In this document: positions 39,686 to 39,719 of the stretch, piece after piece | How the letters are laid out: each line of letters begins with the position of its first letter | Numbering within the stretch: the stretch's first letter is position 1 | Origin: a virus | Virus record (IMG/VR): IMGVR_UViG_3300034072_000477 | Span: 1-39,719 of that record | Strand: one strand, 5' to 3' | DNA length: 39,719 nucleotides | Translations under genes and position numbers: made by a program | The notes under the pieces: model-generated | The model's input: the letters and a program-made list of their open reading frames with translations, nothing else | Database searches by the model: none | What the model was told of the DNA's origin: nothing

Positions 39686-39709
39686 GAAGTTGTCGTCTAG
39701 AACAACTTC
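39686..39709. repeat. Hairpin upstream of tRNA-Asp
   Basis: GAAGTTGT and ACAACTTC form an 8-bp stem around CGTCTAGA, 10 bases 5' of the tRNA on its strand. It lies in probable host DNA and may be an RNA-processing hairpin or end of an upstream unit. Confidence 0.5.
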
Positions 39710-39719
39710 TTGAAATCTG

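Overview
The window is most of an integrated temperate myophage (contractile-tailed prophage) in a GC-rich Gram-negative host. It ends at the right in a complete host-type tRNA-Asp(GTC) gene, on the minus strand, with its 3' end facing a tyrosine integrase, so tRNA-Asp is the likely insertion site. The tRNA sequence, base composition and gene families fit a betaproteobacterium; that is inference, not proof. The left prophage end, the lysis genes and the left attachment site are not in the window.

Layout from right to left on the minus strand. A lambda-like control region lies at 25.9-26.4 kb, with cro leftward, cI rightward and palindromic operators between. The leftward early operon runs cro, a YmfL/CII-type regulator, a winged-helix protein, a DUF1376 replication protein, RusA, a 67-aa protein and a Q-like late regulator (26.2-22.96 kb). 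Next come a candidate late promoter and two tandem terminators (22.75-22.92 kb). The late operon follows: ParB-methyltransferase, small and large terminase, portal, minor head protein, protease with nested scaffold, cement protein, capsid, connectors, tail sheath, tube, tail chaperones, tape measure, Dit-like protein, plug, hub, spike, gp25-like wedge, J-like protein, DUF2612 protein and tail fibre (22.7-1.4 kb).

Left of the tail fibre stop codon (1-1413) lies an array of at least seven silent, promoterless alternative C-terminal tips for that fibre. Each complete copy starts with the same 15-base sequence found inside the expressed gene. Five copies lie in the same orientation as the fibre gene; the leftmost complete one and a partial one are inverted. 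This looks like a multiple-inversion (shufflon / p15B Min-like) receptor-switching system. Its recombinase is not in the window and would be expected just beyond the left edge.

Rightward from the control region, cI forms an operon with three further genes (26.3-28.8 kb) that ends at a strong terminator. The last gene encodes a secreted HNH nuclease. CI itself carries an inserted domain with a PD-(D/E)XK nuclease-like order of elements. This operon is probably expressed in the lysogen and is a candidate superinfection-exclusion module. A second rightward operon (28.98-39.5 kb) has its own promoter, overlapped by the same operator family. It encodes a PD-(D/E)XK exonuclease, a RecT-like annealing protein, an FtsK-gamma-domain protein, a small Rad50/SbcC-like ATPase, several small proteins, SSB, a degenerate N6-methyltransferase, DUF4224 and the integrase.

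All functional calls are by sequence reading and family memory; no database search was possible.
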